A DNA stretch of 64,000 bases, taken from the NCBI RefSeq assembly GCF_013344475.1, contig NZ_JABUOU010000001.1:930001-994000 (forward strand). The letters run 5' to 3'. The position numbers and the translations under genes were made by a program. Positions within the stretch are counted from its first letter, which is position 1. Each line of letters starts with the position of its first letter. The DNA comes from Martelella limonii (GTDB lineage Bacteria > Pseudomonadota > Alphaproteobacteria > Rhizobiales > Rhizobiaceae). Under the pieces are notes generated by a model that ran no database searches, was not told where the DNA came from, and was given only the letters and a program-made list of their open reading frames with translations. Below are positions 26,084 through 34,117 of the stretch, in pieces.

Positions 26084-27835
26084 ATGACGAAGACAAAGAA
26101 ACTGATCAACGCCCCGGAAGACATCATTCCCGAATTCATCGAGGGACTGGTCGGCGCCTATCCGGACCTGCTGTGCGTGGAAGGTGGCACCGGACGCGCG
26201 GTCGTCGCCAAGAACGGCCCCCGCGATGGCAAGGTCGGCATCGTGATCGGCGGCGGCTCGGGCCATGAACCGGCCTTTGCAGGCTATGTCGGGCGCGGTC
26301 TTGCCGATGCGGCGGCCGTCGGCAATGTCTTCGCCTCCCCCTCGCCCGAACAGATCCTCGACGCCGGACGCGCGGCCGATGGCGGCGCGGGCGTCGTCTT
26401 CCTCTACGGCAATTACACCGGCGACGTCCTGAACTTCACCATGGCGGCAGAAGATCTCGCCGCCGAGGGCACGCCTGTTAGGCACATAGCAGTGACGGAC
26501 GACGTCGCCTCTGCCCCGCGCGAGCGGATCGGCGAACGGCGCGGTGTGGCCGGCGACTTCTTCGTCTTCAAATGCGCTGGCGCTGCCGCAGATCGCGGCG
26601 ATGATATCGATACGGTCGAGGCGATGGCCCGGCTTGCGAACGAACGTTGCCGGTCGATGGGCGTGGCGCTTGGCGCCTGCTCGCTGCCCCAGACCGGCAA
26701 ACCCAATTTCGAGATCGGCGCGGAAGACATGGAAATCGGCATGGGCATCCATGGCGAACCGGGGATGCGCCGGACCAGGCTCGAAACGGCCGACAGTGTC
26801 GTCGACACGTTGATGGCGCCGATCCTGGAAGAGCTTGCGCTTGCCGCAGGCGATCGCGTTGCCGTTCTGGTCAACGGCCTTGGCGCGACGACGCAGCTTG
26901 AACTCTTCGTGCTGTTCCGCCGCGTCCGCAAGATTCTTGGCGAGAAGGATATCGCCATTCACAACAGCTGGGTCGGCGAATACGCAACCTCGCTCGAAAT
27001 GGCAGGCGCCTCGATCACGCTTCTGAAGCTTGACGATACGCTGACCGCGCTCCTCGACCATCCATGCCAGACCCCTGCGCTCAGCGTGGGTGCTGCTGGC
27101 GACATCGCGCCTGCCGGCAAGCGCAGCGCCCGTGTCGTCAAGGAGGGCGCCAAGGCCCAGGCCATCGACAGGGCATCGCTGAAGGACAGCGGCGCGATCA
27201 CGCCCGTGCTCTTCGTCACGATGATGGATGCCATCGCAGATGCGATCCGCGACAAGCAGAACTGGCTCTCCGAACTTGACGGCGTGATCGGCGACGGCGA
27301 CCACGGCGTGACCATGAATATCGGCTGGAGCGCGGTGAAGGTCGAGCTTGACAACCGCGAGGATGACGCTGTTATCGCCGAGACCTGCGAAACGATCGCA
27401 CATGCCTTCCTGACTGCCGTTGGCGCCTCGTCGGGTCCGCTTTATGCCGGCGCCTTCCGTCATGCCGCGAGCGCGGTCAGCGACCGCCTCAATCTCGATC
27501 CGGCAGCGCTGGCCGCCTGGATCAGGGGCATGAGCGACGGAATCCTGTCGCGCGGCGGCGCGAAGCCCGGCGACAAGACGATGATCGACGCCTGGGTTCC
27601 GGCAGCCGAAGCCGCTGAAAAAGCAGCCGGAGAAGGCGCGGATGAGGCAGGCGTCCTGACGGCGGCCGTCAAGGCAGCAAAGGCCGGCATGGACTATACC
27701 GCAACCATCGAAAGCCGGCGCGGCCGCTCCGCAAAGCTCGGCGCGCGTTCGGTTGGCCATGTCGACCCTGGCGCTGCCTCAGCCTTCGTATCGCTTGAGG
27801 CAATGCTGAACGCCCTGCAGTCATCAAAGGCTTAA
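26084..27835 (+). CDS. Dihydroxyacetone kinase family protein (DhaK-DhaL fusion)
   Basis: ATP-dependent ketose kinase of 583 residues with both domains in one chain. DhaK domain: GGGSGHEPAFAGYVG and GMGIHGEPG (about residue 222), with the histidine that forms the hemiaminal with the keto sugar. DhaL domain: GDGDHGVTMNIG (about residue 403) with the Mg-binding Asp residues and GASSGPLYAGAF. Such fusions phosphorylate dihydroxyacetone, erythrulose or apulose. ATG at 26084 follows GAGGAGGAA. With a split transketolase and an isomerase in the same operon, apulose kinase (AplK) is the most attractive assignment, erythrulose kinase the main alternative. Confidence 0.9.
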   Translation: MTKTKKLINAPEDIIPEFIEGLVGAYPDLLCVEGGTGRAVVAKNGPRDGKVGIVIGGGSGHEPAFAGYVGRGLADAAAVGNVFASPSPEQILDAGRAADGGAGVVFLYGNYTGDVLNFTMAAEDLAAEGTPVRHIAVTDDVASAPRERIGERRGVAGDFFVFKCAGAAADRGDDIDTVEAMARLANERCRSMGVALGACSLPQTGKPNFEIGAEDMEIGMGIHGEPGMRRTRLETADSVVDTLMAPILEELALAAGDRVAVLVNGLGATTQLELFVLFRRVRKILGEKDIAIHNSWVGEYATSLEMAGASITLLKLDDTLTALLDHPCQTPALSVGAAGDIAPAGKRSARVVKEGAKAQAIDRASLKDSGAITPVLFVTMMDAIADAIRDKQNWLSELDGVIGDGDHGVTMNIGWSAVKVELDNREDDAVIAETCETIAHAFLTAVGASSGPLYAGAFRHAASAVSDRLNLDPAALAAWIRGMSDGILSRGGAKPGDKTMIDAWVPAAEAAEKAAGEGADEAGVLTAAVKAAKAGMDYTATIESRRGRSAKLGARSVGHVDPGAASAFVSLEAMLNALQSSKA

Positions 27836-27843
27836 GCGCGCGT

Positions 27844-27866
27844 GGCGGCCCCGCGACGGGGCCGCC
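27844..27866. terminator. GC-rich hairpin between convergent genes
   Basis: A perfect 10-bp stem GGCGGCCCCG/CGGGGCCGCC with loop CGA lies between the kinase and the convergent LuxR gene. There is no T-run, so it is a hairpin likely to act with Rho or as an RNA 3' end. Confidence 0.6.
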
Positions 27867-27887
27867 CGAGCCGGTTCGAGCAGCCCG

Positions 27888-28451
27888 CTACTGCTCGCTG
27901 TTCAGAAACCACGCCAGCAGCTCCGCGCTGTTGGCAAGACCGAGCGTGCGGGTCAGGCGCAGGCGGTGCGCCTCCACGGTGCGGGGCGAGAGCCCGATCT
28001 CGGCGGCGATTACACCATTGGTCTTCCCCTGGGAAACGAGCGTCAGGATCTGGCGCTGGCGGCCGGTCAGCTTCATCGTCGCGCCTGTCACCGGCCGCGT
28101 CATCGGCTCGAAGCAGTAGAGCGCTGCTGCAAAGGGGTCCTTCAGATCATAGGAACGCCCGCGCACCCGGCACCAGAAGCGCCGCCCCCCCGCATCGGCC
28201 ATGATCCGCTCATCGTAATAGACGGCATGTTCCGGAAGATTGACCCGCCACATTTCCCCGGTGCGCACGAAATCCTCAAGGCCTGGATAAAGGCGCGAAA
28301 AACTCCGGTCGATCAGGCTTTCCCGCTCATAACCGAAGACGGCCGCGAACTCGTCATTGCAATCGCGAATGATGCGGTGCGTGGCATAGACCATGGGCAC
28401 CGGAATTTCTGCAAGCGGGAAGCGATGCGGTTGGGAGGATGGTGCGGTCAT
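27888..28451 (-). CDS. PAS-LuxR transcriptional regulator
   Basis: 187-residue one-component regulator: an N-terminal PAS-like domain (VPMVYATHRIIRDCNDEFAAVFGYERESLIDRSF) and a C-terminal LuxR HTH (LTGRQRQILTLVSQGKTNGVIAAEIGLSPRTVEAHRLRLTRTLG). There is no receiver or membrane segment, so a cytoplasmic ligand or redox signal is sensed by the PAS domain. It diverges from the CoA-transferase/thiolase operon with an 82-base gap and is the natural candidate regulator of that operon. Confidence 0.88.
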   Translation of the reverse strand: MTAPSSQPHRFPLAEIPVPMVYATHRIIRDCNDEFAAVFGYERESLIDRSFSRLYPGLEDFVRTGEMWRVNLPEHAVYYDERIMADAGGRRFWCRVRGRSYDLKDPFAAALYCFEPMTRPVTGATMKLTGRQRQILTLVSQGKTNGVIAAEIGLSPRTVEAHRLRLTRTLGLANSAELLAWFLNSEQ

Positions 28452-28533
28452 ATGGTAGAAATACGACTAACGCCCGTCGAAGATCAAGCCTAATCTATTC
28501 TCACTAAACGGTTGAGAACCGGGAGGAGAAATC

Positions 28534-29247
28534 ATGAAAAAGCAGTTTTCATCCGCAGCGGAAGCGCTTGCGGGAGAGTTGAAGGACGGCATGGTGATCA
28601 TGTCGGGCGGGTTCGGCCTTTGCGGCATTCCCGAAAGCCTGATCGAAGCGGTCGAGGCGTCGGGCGCGCGTAATCTCACGGTGATTTCCAACAATGCCGG
28701 CGTCGATGGCATCGGTCTTGGCCGGCTGCTCGCGACAAAGCAGATTTCCAAGATGGTCTCGTCCTATGTCGGCGAGAACAAGCTGTTTGCCGAACAATAT
28801 CTCTCTGGAGAGTTGGAGCTGGAATTCAACCCGCAGGGCACGCTCGCCGAGCGCATCCGTGCCGGCGGCGCCGGCATTCCGGCCTTCTTCACCAAGACGG
28901 GCGTCGGCACGATGATCGCCGAGGGCAAGGAAGTGCGCACATTCGACGGCGAGGATTATGTGATGGAGCGCGCGCTGTTCGCCGACATCGCGCTGGTCCA
29001 CGCCTTCAGGGGCGATACCGAGGGCAATCTCGTCTATCGCAAGACCGCGCGCAACTTCAATCCGATGATGGCGACGGCGGCGAAGCTGACGGTCGCCGAG
29101 GTGGAACATCTGGTGCCCGCCGGCGAGATCGATCCCGATCACATCCATACGCCGGGCATCTTCGTCTCGAAGATCGTCGAGGTGAAGGATGCGAAGAAGC
29201 ACATCGAGCAGCGCACCACCCGCAAGCGCAAAGAGGAGACCGCCTGA
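28534..29247 (+). CDS. scoA: 3-oxoacid CoA-transferase subunit A
   Basis: Subunit A of a succinyl-CoA:3-oxoacid CoA-transferase, 237 residues, which hands CoA to acetoacetate (or 3-oxoadipate). Seen: [23 protein letters not shown] (CoA-transferase family I signature), [14 protein letters not shown] and [32 protein letters not shown]. The C-terminal Lys/Arg-rich end (RTTRKRKEE) is typical of rhizobial ScoA. GGGAGGAG lies upstream. It shares one base with subunit B's start (TGATG). With a 391-residue thiolase following, acetoacetate use is more likely than the beta-ketoadipate pathway. Confidence 0.92.
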   Translation: MKKQFSSAAEALAGELKDGMVIMSGGFGLCGIPESLIEAVEASGARNLTVISNNAGVDGIGLGRLLATKQISKMVSSYVGENKLFAEQYLSGELELEFNPQGTLAERIRAGGAGIPAFFTKTGVGTMIAEGKEVRTFDGEDYVMERALFADIALVHAFRGDTEGNLVYRKTARNFNPMMATAAKLTVAEVEHLVPAGEIDPDHIHTPGIFVSKIVEVKDAKKHIEQRTTRKRKEETA

Positions 29248-29906
29248 TGGCCTGGACACGCGAACAGATGGCGGCGCGCGCCGCCCGCGAGCTTGAGGAC
29301 GGCTTCTACGTCAATCTCGGCATCGGCATTCCGACCCTTGTCGCCAATTATATTCCCGATGGCATCGATGTGCGCCTCCAGAGCGAGAACGGCATGATGT
29401 CGATGGGCCCCTTCCCCTTCGAGGGCGAGGAGGACGCCGACCTGATCAATGCCGGCAAGCAGACCGTGACCGAGCTTCCGGAGACGAGCTATTTTTCGAG
29501 CGCCGATAGTTTCGGCATGATCCGCGGCGGCCATATCGACCTGTCGATCCTGGGGGCGATGCAGGTGGCTGAAAACGGCGATCTCGCCAACTGGATGATC
29601 CCGGGCAAGATGGTCAAGGGCATGGGTGGCGCAATGGATCTCGTCGCCGGCGTCAAGCGCGTCGTCGTGGTTATGGAACACGAGGCCAAGGGCAAATCCA
29701 AGCTTTTGAAGGCATGCGACCTGCCGCTGACGGGAAGCCGCGTCACCGATCTGGTGATCACCGATCTGGGCGTCTTCACGGTGGCCCGCACGGGCCCTGC
29801 GAAACTGACGCTGATCGAGCTTGCCGATGGCGTCAGCGTGGACGAAATCCGCGCAAAGACAGAAGCCGATTTCGAAGTCGCGCTCGAGACGGGAGAAACG
29901 GCATGA
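29247..29906 (+). CDS. scoB: 3-oxoacid CoA-transferase subunit B
   Basis: Subunit B, 219 residues, carrying the catalytic glutamate in [11 protein letters not shown] (Glu47), which forms the enzyme-CoA thioester. Other family features: [47 protein letters not shown] and the C-terminal [13 protein letters not shown]. Start and stop overlap both neighbours (TGATG and ATGA), so the three genes are translationally coupled. Works only as a complex with subunit A. Confidence 0.93.
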   Translation: MAWTREQMAARAARELEDGFYVNLGIGIPTLVANYIPDGIDVRLQSENGMMSMGPFPFEGEEDADLINAGKQTVTELPETSYFSSADSFGMIRGGHIDLSILGAMQVAENGDLANWMIPGKMVKGMGGAMDLVAGVKRVVVVMEHEAKGKSKLLKACDLPLTGSRVTDLVITDLGVFTVARTGPAKLTLIELADGVSVDEIRAKTEADFEVALETGETA

Positions 29907-31078
29907 GCGATATCGTCATTGCCGGCGCCTGCCGCACGGCCGTCGGCGCCTTCATGAAGTCGCTCGCAACGGTGCCCGCTCATGATCTCGGCGCCGCCGT
30001 CATCAGCGAAGCGCTCACGCGCGCCGGCGTTTCCGCCAATGCGGTGGACGAGGTCATTATGGGTCAGGTGCTCACCGCAGGCGCCGGGCAGAACCCGGCG
30101 CGTCAGGCAGCGATGAAGGCCGGCATACCGGAGGCGGCAACCGCCCTTATCGTCAACCAGGTCTGTGGCTCCGGGCTGCGCGCGGTGGCCCTTGCCGCCC
30201 AGCAGATCGCGACCGGCCAGTCCCGGATCGTCGTTGCCGGCGGGCAGGAGAACATGTCGCTCTCCCCCCACTGCCAATATGCCCGCGCCGGCACCAAGAT
30301 GGGCCCGATTTCGCTGGTCGACACGATGGTGAACGACGGGCTGATGGATGCCTTCAACGGCTACCACATGGGCATCACGGCGGAGAACGTGGCAAGCCGC
30401 TACGCGATCAGCCGCGACGCACAGGATGCCTTCGCGCTGCAAAGCCACCGCAAGGCCGCCGCGGCGCAGGATGCAGGCCGCTTTGAAGGCGAGATCGTTC
30501 CCTTCACGGTGAAGGACCGCCGCGGCGACGCGGTATTTGCGCGCGACGAGCAGATCCGTGCCGATGCCGATGAGGCGTCGCTTGCGAAGCTCCGCCCGGC
30601 CTTCGACAAGTCCGGCACGGTCACAGCCGGCAACGCCTCCGGCCTCAATGACGGCGCCGCCGCCATGGTTCTGATGTCCGCCGAAGAGGCCGAGAAGCGT
30701 GGCGTTCAGCCGATGGCGCGGATCAAGGCCTTCGCGACGGCGGGTGTAGACCCGGCGATCATGGGGATTGGCCCGGTCCATGCGTCTCAAAAGGCGCTCG
30801 AGCGCGCCGGATGGACTGTCGGCGATCTCGATCTTGTCGAAGCCAACGAGGCCTTTGCCGCCCAGGCCTGCGCAGTCAACGGCGCACTCGGCCTTGATCC
30901 CGCAAAGGTCAACGTCAATGGCGGCGCCATCGCGCTCGGCCATCCGATCGGGGCATCGGGCGCACGCGTGCTCGTCACCCTGCTTCACGAGATGAACCGC
31001 CGCGACGCGCGCCGGGGTCTTGCCACGCTCTGCATCGGCGGCGGCATGGGCGTTGCGATGTGCGTCGAACGGGCATGA
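29903..31078 (+). CDS. Acetyl-CoA acetyltransferase (thiolase)
   Basis: Thiolase of 391 residues that cleaves acetoacetyl-CoA to two acetyl-CoA (or the reverse). Acyl-accepting Cys88 in [11 protein letters not shown], catalytic His in [14 protein letters not shown] and second Cys377 in CIGGGMG are all present. The length fits acetoacetyl-CoA thiolase (PhaA/AtoB, about 390) better than 3-oxoadipyl-CoA thiolase PcaF (about 400). ATG at 29903 overlaps the preceding stop (ATGA). Last gene of the three-gene operon; a hairpin follows. Confidence 0.93.
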   Translation: MSDIVIAGACRTAVGAFMKSLATVPAHDLGAAVISEALTRAGVSANAVDEVIMGQVLTAGAGQNPARQAAMKAGIPEAATALIVNQVCGSGLRAVALAAQQIATGQSRIVVAGGQENMSLSPHCQYARAGTKMGPISLVDTMVNDGLMDAFNGYHMGITAENVASRYAISRDAQDAFALQSHRKAAAAQDAGRFEGEIVPFTVKDRRGDAVFARDEQIRADADEASLAKLRPAFDKSGTVTAGNASGLNDGAAAMVLMSAEEAEKRGVQPMARIKAFATAGVDPAIMGIGPVHASQKALERAGWTVGDLDLVEANEAFAAQACAVNGALGLDPAKVNVNGGAIALGHPIGASGARVLVTLLHEMNRRDARRGLATLCIGGGMGVAMCVERA

Positions 31079-31084
31079 TGGTAC

Positions 31085-31108
31085 GCCGCGCTGCCCAGGC
31101 AGCGCGGC
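31085..31108 (+). terminator. Hairpin after thiolase gene
   Basis: An 11-bp perfect stem GCCGCGCTGCC/GGCAGCGCGGC with loop CA begins seven bases after the thiolase stop. There is no T-run after it (CTCCCCGTCT), so it is a hairpin-type end rather than a classical terminator. Confidence 0.6.
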
Positions 31109-31224
31109 CTCCCCGTCTGCTCCCCCTTGATCATCTGCACTTTCAGATGTCGGAACCGCTTGGAAGAACTCGGGGGATCCGCGCGAAAACATGAGTATTT
31201 TTATCTTGATTTGACAGGCTGCCG

Positions 31225-31234
31225 CTTCTAGAAG
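31225..31234. promoter_or_regulatory. Short palindrome in the iron-importer promoter region
   Basis: CTTCTAGAAG is a perfect 10-base palindrome 34 bases ahead of the binding-protein start, nine bases after a TTGACA (31211-31216) that may be a -35 element. It resembles no Fur, RirA or Irr box that I can match with confidence, but the position is that of an operator. Confidence 0.3.
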
Positions 31235-31267
31235 TCGCACGAATGACCCGAGCAGACTGGATGCGAC

Positions 31268-32284
31268 ATGAAAACGACGAAAAAACTTGGCCTTCTCGCT
31301 TGCCTGGCAACGGCACTTTCTGCCGGCGCCGCCTTCGCCGGATCGACGACCTATCCCCTGACGATCGAAAATTGCGGTGAGACGGTCGTTTTTGAAAAGG
31401 CGCCGGAACATGCCGTCGCCCTGGGTCAGAACAGCGCCGAGATCATGTTGCTTCTCGGTCTTCAGGATCGCATGGCGGCAACCGCCTTCTGGCCAAACCA
31501 GGTGCTTCCCGAACTTGCCGATGCCAATGCGCAGGTAAAACTTCTCTCCGTCGAGTTCCCGACCCTTGAAAACGTTCTCGAGCAGCAACCTGATTTCGTA
31601 GCGGCGATGCTGACCACGCTGATGGGCCCGGACAGCAAGGTTGCAAAGCGCACCGATTTCGAAGAGCTCGACATCCCGACCTACCTTTCCCCAAGCGCCT
31701 GCTCGACCAAGCTCGATACCAGCGACGCCTATGGCAGCCGCGACCAGCTCTGGAACATGGACCTGCTTTACCAGGAAATCGAGGATCTCGCGCAGATCTT
31801 CGACGTTCAGGATCGCGGCGCAGCCGTGATTGCGGATTTCAAGTCACGCGAGACGGCGCTGCGCGAACAGTTTCCGAAGAACGACAAGCTGACATTCCTG
31901 TTCTGGTTCTCAAGCGCCTCGCCGGCCGATGATGCCTATCTCGGCGGTGGCAACGGGCCCTCGGCCTTCATCGCCGATCTGCTCGGCGGCACCAATGCGC
32001 TGAAGACGGAAGCCGAATGGCCGACCCTGAACTGGGAAGGCATCATGGCGGCCGATCCGACCGTGATCGTCGCCTCCCAGGTCGATCGCAACCGCTGGGA
32101 TCTCGACAAGGCCGAAAACAAGATCAAGTTCCTCACCTCAGACCCAACCGTAAGCCAGATGGATGCGGTGGAGAACGGCCGGATCGTGGTGATGAGCGGG
32201 GCGGCGATGAACCCCAGCATCCGCACGCTTTACGGCGCCGAGGAAATCGCACAGCAGTTGAAGGCGATCGACCTCCCGCAATGA
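31268..32284 (+). CDS. ABC transporter substrate-binding protein (FecB/BtuF type)
   Basis: Periplasmic receptor of 338 residues with signal peptide MKTTKKLGLLACLATALSAGAAFA. Mature region has the class III binding-protein layout: a lobe opening YPLTIENCGETVVFEKAPEHAVALGQNSAEIMLLLGL, a helical connector, and a second lobe with WEGIMAADPTVIVASQVD. This fits receptors for ferric siderophores, heme or cobalamin. Genes for the permease and ATPase follow with overlaps, but no TonB-dependent receptor is nearby. Ligand is most probably a ferric siderophore, on family grounds only. Confidence 0.88.
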   Translation: MKTTKKLGLLACLATALSAGAAFAGSTTYPLTIENCGETVVFEKAPEHAVALGQNSAEIMLLLGLQDRMAATAFWPNQVLPELADANAQVKLLSVEFPTLENVLEQQPDFVAAMLTTLMGPDSKVAKRTDFEELDIPTYLSPSACSTKLDTSDAYGSRDQLWNMDLLYQEIEDLAQIFDVQDRGAAVIADFKSRETALREQFPKNDKLTFLFWFSSASPADDAYLGGGNGPSAFIADLLGGTNALKTEAEWPTLNWEGIMAADPTVIVASQVDRNRWDLDKAENKIKFLTSDPTVSQMDAVENGRIVVMSGAAMNPSIRTLYGAEEIAQQLKAIDLPQ

Positions 32285-32298
32285 CGAAGGGAACGCAT

Positions 32299-33318
32299 AT
32301 GAGCGCCGGTGCAAGGCTAGCGTTTCTGCTTGCGCTCTCGGCAGCGGTGCTCGTGGCTGCGGTGGCGGTTGCAACCGCCATCGGCGACTACAACATTCCG
32401 GTCAGAACGGTGTTTCTCACGATCACCAATCATTTCGGCCTGACGACCGCCGACATACCCAGGATCGAAGCAAGCGTGGTCTGGAACCTTCGGCTGAGCC
32501 GCAGCCTCGTCGCCGCCCTCTGCGGCGCGGGACTGGCGATCTGCGGGGCGATCCTGCAGGCGCTGCTGCGCAATGCGCTGGCCGAACCCTTCGTTCTCGG
32601 CGTCTCTGCCGGCGCCTCGACCGGCGCGGTCGCGGTCATCGTGCTCGGCATCGGTGCCGGCACGGTATCGCTGTCGCTGGGCGCGTTCGTTGGCGCCTTT
32701 TCCGCCTTTGCACTGGTCGCCCTGCTTTCGAACGGTGCAACAAGCGGACCCAATCATACCATTCTGGCCGGCGTCGCCGCCTCGCAGCTTTTCAACGCGC
32801 TGACGGCCTATATCGTCACGACCTCGGCAAGCGCCCAGCAGGCCCGCAGCGTCATGTTCTGGCTGCTCGGCAGTTTCGGCGGCGTACGCTGGCCGCAGTT
32901 CCAGCTGATGGTGGTGGTCCTCGTCATCTGCCTTCTGATCTGCATCGTGATGGCGCGCGCACTCGACGCCTTCACCTTTGGTGACGAGGATGCGGCAGCG
33001 CTCGGCATTCCCGTTGCCCGTACAAGGCTGATCCTCTTCGGCGTCACGGCGCTGATGACGGCGACCATCGTCAGCCAGGTGGGCGCAATCGGCTTCGTCG
33101 GCCTCGTCGTGCCCCATGCCGCGCGCTATGTCGTCGGCCCGCTGCACATGCGGCTTCTGCCGGCATCGGCCATTCTCGGCGCCGTGTTCATGGTGATCGC
33201 CGACATCGCCTCACGCGTGCTGGTCGCCAATCAGACGATTCCGATCGGCGTCGTCACCGCGCTTGTCGGCGTTCCGTTTTTTGCGATCATCCTCTATCGC
33301 GCGAGGCCGCAATCATGA
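32299..33318 (+). CDS. FecCD family ABC transporter permease
   Basis: Inner-membrane permease of 339 residues with about ten membrane helices (FecCD/BtuC family). Family features: NLRLSRSLVAALCGAGLAICGAILQALLRNALAEPFVLGVSAGA (the R-P/S-R and G...Q...RNPLA-like element), and QVGAIGFVGLVVPHAARYVVG near the C-terminus. ATG at 32299 has GAAGGGA upstream; an in-frame ATG at 32281 overlapping the previous stop is the alternative. One permease gene only, so a homodimer is expected. Confidence 0.9.
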   Translation: MSAGARLAFLLALSAAVLVAAVAVATAIGDYNIPVRTVFLTITNHFGLTTADIPRIEASVVWNLRLSRSLVAALCGAGLAICGAILQALLRNALAEPFVLGVSAGASTGAVAVIVLGIGAGTVSLSLGAFVGAFSAFALVALLSNGATSGPNHTILAGVAASQLFNALTAYIVTTSASAQQARSVMFWLLGSFGGVRWPQFQLMVVVLVICLLICIVMARALDAFTFGDEDAAALGIPVARTRLILFGVTALMTATIVSQVGAIGFVGLVVPHAARYVVGPLHMRLLPASAILGAVFMVIADIASRVLVANQTIPIGVVTALVGVPFFAIILYRARPQS

Positions 33319-34082
33319 GCGTCGTCGCGGACCGGCTCACATGGGGCGTCAAGCGCAAGACGATCGTCAGCGATGTCTCGCTTGAGGTCGCCACTGGTGA
33401 AACGCTCGGGCTGATCGGGCCGAACGGCTCTGGAAAGTCCTCGCTGCTCCGGCTTCTGGCGGGGCTGAAGCGGCCGCAGCAGGGCCAGGTGATCATCAAC
33501 GGCCTGGATATTGCGGATGTGCCAAGACGGACGCTTGCGCAGCGCGTCGCCTTCGTCCAGCAGAGCGCGGCCACGGAAACCAGCGTCAGTGTCCGCGATG
33601 TCGTCCGGCTCGGACGCACGCCGCACCGTTCGGCGCTCTCAGGCTGGCGTGCGGAGGATCAGGCAGCCGTCGACCGCGCACTTGAACGCGTCGGCATGAC
33701 CCACCTTCAGCACCAGTCATGGCAGACGCTCTCTGGCGGCGAACGGCAGCGGGTGCATATTGCCCGCGCGCTGGCGCAAAGCCCTGAAGTGCTGTTTCTC
33801 GACGAGCCCACCAACCATCTCGACATCCATCATCAGATCGACATCCTTCACACCATCCGCCAGCTTGAGGTGACCAGCATCGTGGCGCTCCACGACCTCA
33901 ATCTTGCCGCAACCTATTGCGACCGGATCATCGTCTTGAAGAATGGCGCGATCGTCGCATCCGGCACTCCGCAAGACGTGCTCACAGAAGCGCTGATTGC
34001 GGAGGTCTTCCGTGTCTCAGCCAAGGTCGGCATCGCTCCGGATACCGGACACCCGCAGATCTATTTCCGCGCGGCCCTTTGA
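33315..34082 (+). CDS. ABC transporter ATP-binding protein (FecE type)
   Basis: ATPase of the iron importer, 255 residues. Walker A GPNGSGKSSLLRLLAG, Q-loop FVQQSA, signature LSGGERQRVHIARALAQ, Walker B VLFLDEPTNHLD and the switch His in VALHDLNLAATYCD. Overlaps the permease by four bases (ATGA). Ends 35 bases before the convergent pit gene. Confidence 0.95.
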   Translation: MSVVADRLTWGVKRKTIVSDVSLEVATGETLGLIGPNGSGKSSLLRLLAGLKRPQQGQVIINGLDIADVPRRTLAQRVAFVQQSAATETSVSVRDVVRLGRTPHRSALSGWRAEDQAAVDRALERVGMTHLQHQSWQTLSGGERQRVHIARALAQSPEVLFLDEPTNHLDIHHQIDILHTIRQLEVTSIVALHDLNLAATYCDRIIVLKNGAIVASGTPQDVLTEALIAEVFRVSAKVGIAPDTGHPQIYFRAAL

Positions 34083-34117
34083 AGCGGCCACGCATGGCTG
34101 ATCCGCCGAACGCCGCC

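Noticed and set aside
25937-27760. Minus-strand open frame of about 600 codons opposite the kinase gene
   Set aside because: Shadow of the DhaK-DhaL gene, whose active-site motifs are clear on the other strand.
26084-27835. Plain glycerol/dihydroxyacetone kinase role
   Set aside because: No glycerol dehydrogenase or PTS DhaM is near; the transketolase and isomerase neighbours point to a longer sugar.
28534-31078. Beta-ketoadipate (pcaIJF) operon
   Set aside because: Thiolase length and absence of other pca genes favour acetoacetate use; the LigAB island in this window does not make 3-oxoadipate.
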